This document shows, one piece after another, positions 6,066 to 8,118 of a stretch of DNA of 8,118 nt (the stretch's first letter is position 1; each line of letters opens with the position of its first letter). The stretch spans positions 1 through 8,118 of the forward strand of contig MSXM01000041.1 in NCBI GenBank assembly GCA_002083565.1. Reading direction: 5' to 3'. A program made the position numbers and the translations under genes. The notes below the pieces were generated by a model. That model saw nothing but the letters and a program-made list of their open reading frames with translations. It had not been told where the DNA came from and searched no databases. This DNA is from Nitrospira sp. ST-bin4. GTDB lineage: Bacteria; Nitrospirota; Nitrospiria; Nitrospirales; Nitrospiraceae.

Positions 6066-8118
6066 TTGCCTGGCATTTGCGATCCCTTACTTGCCCTATC
6101 GTCGATGCTGCTTGGCGGCGCGGCTGCCTACGTCATTCTCAGCATTGCCGAACGGATGCGTGCGACTGATCAAGAGCACCTTAAGTGGCGGTGGCTGTCT
6201 ATCGGCGGGGTCGCCGCCGGTCTTGAAATATGGGCAATCCATTTCATCGGCAACCTGGCGTTCTGTCCGCCGGCTCCGGGCGCCGAGGACTATGCGCTCA
6301 CTATCCTGTCCATTGTTTTCGCAGGAGCGGCGGGCACCGTGGCCGTGTATCTGATCGGGAGCCATGGCCAGAGCCAAACACAACTGGTCTTGGGCGGTCT
6401 GGCGATGGGTGTCTGCCTCAGCCTGACCCATTTCGCCAGCGTCACGTCGATACACCAGTCGCTCAGTCTCCAAACTCGCGTCCTTCCATTCGTGCTCTCG
6501 ATCGGGGTAATTCTGGGGCTGGGGATTGTTGTCATCTTGCTCGGAGCGTGGAACATCTCGTATGGAGGCTGGAGGGTAACTGAAAAGGCCAGCGCGATGG
6601 GGTTGGCCCTTGCCGGTGCCCACTTCGCCGGGATGATCCCGGCGTACGGATCGATGGGCGTCACAATCAGTGCACCGCCGCCGGGGATCGAAGTTGATCT
6701 GCTCGCGATTGTCGCGGTGTCGCTCTCAACCCTCCTGGCTATTATCGACCGGCACGTGACGACGGCATCAGGTCTGGCCCGCGACGCACATGCGCTCATG
6801 GTCGAGGCCATCGAAAGCGTCCCGCAATGGTTTTCGCTCTTCGATGCGGACGACCGTCTGGTAATCTGTAATCGCAAGTATCGCGAAGTGGTATCCGGAC
6901 CCGGTGCCCACGTGCGCACCGGCGACTCGTTCGAATCGATTATTCGCCGTATTGCGGAGCGGGGCGACATCCCCGCAGCAATCGGGAACGTCGAATCCTG
7001 GGTGCAAAGGCGCCTCGATATGCACCACAATCCCCAAGGGCCGTACATACAACACCAATCCAGTGGAGAGTGGATCCAGATTAATGAGCGGAGGACGAAA
7101 GACGGCGGGATCGTCGCCATTGCCACGGACATTACGGCCCTGAAGAATGCCGAACAGGCGGCCGAGGATGCCAAGGCGCGGTTGGCTGATTCATTGGCGC
7201 TGGTTGAGGCCGCGAAAGCCCGCATGCAGGAGGAACTGAATGTCGGCCGGGATATTCAGAGGAGTATGTTGCCGAGCGTGTTCCCGGCCTTCCCGGATCG
7301 GAAGGAGATGGAACTCTATGCCGTGCTCGAACCGGCCTTGGAGGTCGGGGGTGATCTCTACGATTTCTTTCTGGTCGACGACCATCGGCTGTGTTTTGTG
7401 ATCGGCGATGTGTCGGGCAACGGGGTTCCCGCTGCGTTGTTCATGGCGATGACCAAAATCATGGTCAAGACCAGAGCGGCCTCGGATCCCTCGCCCGCCA
7501 GTATCGTCACCCATGTAAACGATGCGCTGAGTGCGGACAATGAGAGTTGCATGTTTGTCACGCTGTATCTGGGCATCTTGAATCTTCGCGACGGCACGCT
7601 TGTCACGACGAACGCGGGTCACAATCATCCCCTGTTGAAGCGACGGGATGGACGGTTTGAGTGGCTGACGGCCCAAGACGGACCCCTTGTCGGTCCCATG
7701 CCGGGCATTGCTTTCAAGGAAAGCACGATCCGATTGGCTCCGGGGGATGAGCTCTTCTTCTACACAGATGGAGTCACCGAAGCCGATAATGTCCGGCGCG
7801 AACTGTTCGGCAACGACCGGTTGAAAGCGGTCCTTGACCAATCCCGGGCGGGCTCGGTGGTCGATCGTATCGGTGAAGTCATGAACGCGGTGAAGACTTT
7901 TGCCGCCGGCGCCCCGCAGGCGGACGATATCACTATGTTGGGGCTGCGGTATCACGGCATTGCCCCGTCCGATATAGCGGCCGGGGTCTTTCGTCAAATG
8001 ATGCCCAATCAGTTGACGGCCATTCCCGTCCTGCAGGAGGCCTTTGAACAGTATGTGGCGCAATGGGGAGGCGCCAGGCCGCTGATTCCCACGCTCAACA
8101 TGGCGCTGGATGATCTGC
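6066..8118 (+). CDS. MHYT-PAS-SpoIIE (PP2C) phosphatase with start of an HATPase domain (partial)
   Basis: The frame is open from after TAA 6039-6041 to the right edge: 684 codons with the 3' end missing. The start is TTG 6066, with GGAG 8 nt upstream. It is preferred over ATG 6105 because CDPLLALSS at the N-terminus aligns with the usual beginning of MHYT domains and completes helix 1. Residues 1-230 hold about seven membrane helices with three histidine motifs, AIHFIG (H59), THFASV (H122) and AHFAGM (H186), in the MHYT positions. Residues about 245-359 are a PAS domain (FSLFDADDRLVICNRKYRE, ending ATDIT). Residues 360-395 look like a coiled coil. The PP2C-type phosphatase begins DIQRSMLP (396-403) and keeps its metal-binding acids in VGGDLYDF (D430), IGDVSGNG (D448), YTDGVTEA (D568) and ADDIT (D621), so it should be active. 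From about 632 a further domain ends in LNMALDDL (677-684), resembling the N-box start of RsbW-like HATPases. Probable role: a membrane-sensed switch acting on an anti-sigma-factor antagonist. The signal and targets are unknown. Confidence 0.88.
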   Translation, partial: MPGICDPLLALSSMLLGGAAAYVILSIAERMRATDQEHLKWRWLSIGGVAAGLEIWAIHFIGNLAFCPPAPGAEDYALTILSIVFAGAAGTVAVYLIGSHGQSQTQLVLGGLAMGVCLSLTHFASVTSIHQSLSLQTRVLPFVLSIGVILGLGIVVILLGAWNISYGGWRVTEKASAMGLALAGAHFAGMIPAYGSMGVTISAPPPGIEVDLLAIVAVSLSTLLAIIDRHVTTASGLARDAHALMVEAIESVPQWFSLFDADDRLVICNRKYREVVSGPGAHVRTGDSFESIIRRIAERGDIPAAIGNVESWVQRRLDMHHNPQGPYIQHQSSGEWIQINERRTKDGGIVAIATDITALKNAEQAAEDAKARLADSLALVEAAKARMQEELNVGRDIQRSMLPSVFPAFPDRKEMELYAVLEPALEVGGDLYDFFLVDDHRLCFVIGDVSGNGVPAALFMAMTKIMVKTRAASDPSPASIVTHVNDALSADNESCMFVTLYLGILNLRDGTLVTTNAGHNHPLLKRRDGRFEWLTAQDGPLVGPMPGIAFKESTIRLAPGDELFFYTDGVTEADNVRRELFGNDRLKAVLDQSRAGSVVDRIGEVMNAVKTFAAGAPQADDITMLGLRYHGIAPSDIAAGVFRQMMPNQLTAIPVLQEAFEQYVAQWGGARPLIPTLNMALDDL

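Noticed and set aside
6290..7225. Long minus-strand open frame of 311 codons opposite the MHYT-PAS region, and a 290-codon one opposite the phosphatase (7191-8063)
   Set aside because: They are antisense to a frame with recognisable MHYT, PAS and PP2C motifs; their own translations are Arg/Ser/His-rich with no family signature.

Overview
This window reads as a chromosomal housekeeping stretch from a moderately high-G+C Gram-negative bacterium. A lipoprotein LptE implies an outer membrane with LPS. The order leuS-lptE-holA followed by a convergent rpsT, plus the style of the proteins (LeuRS without a leucine-specific insert, S20 beginning MPVIHKSTIR), fits the Nitrospirota, perhaps Nitrospira. 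That assignment is an impression from protein style, not a database result.

Layout. Positions 1-78 are the last 25 codons of an unidentified gene, closed by a perfect 15-bp terminator hairpin (101-134). A sigma70-like promoter (161-189) then starts a tight plus-strand operon: leuS (230-2665, leucyl-tRNA synthetase), lptE (2662-3336, LPS-assembly lipoprotein, ATGA overlap with leuS) and holA (3355-4464, DNA polymerase III delta). rpsT (ribosomal protein S20, 4436-4714) lies on the minus strand, and its 3' end overlaps holA tail to tail by 29 bp. The 86-bp gap to pyrF (4801-5514, plus strand, OMP decarboxylase) holds the rpsT promoter and both ribosome-binding sites. After pyrF comes a short noncoding stretch with a repeated TTTCACG motif that can fold in more than one way, then a tRNA-His gene (5689-5766) with encoded G-1 and CCA.

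About 300 bp without a convincing gene follow (5767-6065). The rest of the window (6066 to the right edge) is one large open frame with a TTG start. It encodes a seven-helix MHYT-type membrane sensor, a PAS domain, a coiled-coil linker, a complete SpoIIE/RsbU-type PP2C phosphatase and the beginning of a probable RsbW-like HATPase domain. The gene runs off the window, so its C-terminus is unknown.

How the genes work together. The left two thirds are unrelated core functions (translation, LPS export, replication, pyrimidine synthesis) that share transcripts. The right third is a signalling protein that probably feeds a partner-switching pathway by dephosphorylating an anti-sigma-factor antagonist. 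It is the most distinctive item here: sensor, phosphatase and probably the opposing kinase-type domain on one chain, under an MHYT module whose motif residues are altered. I see no CRISPR array, insertion sequence, phage gene or defence system.
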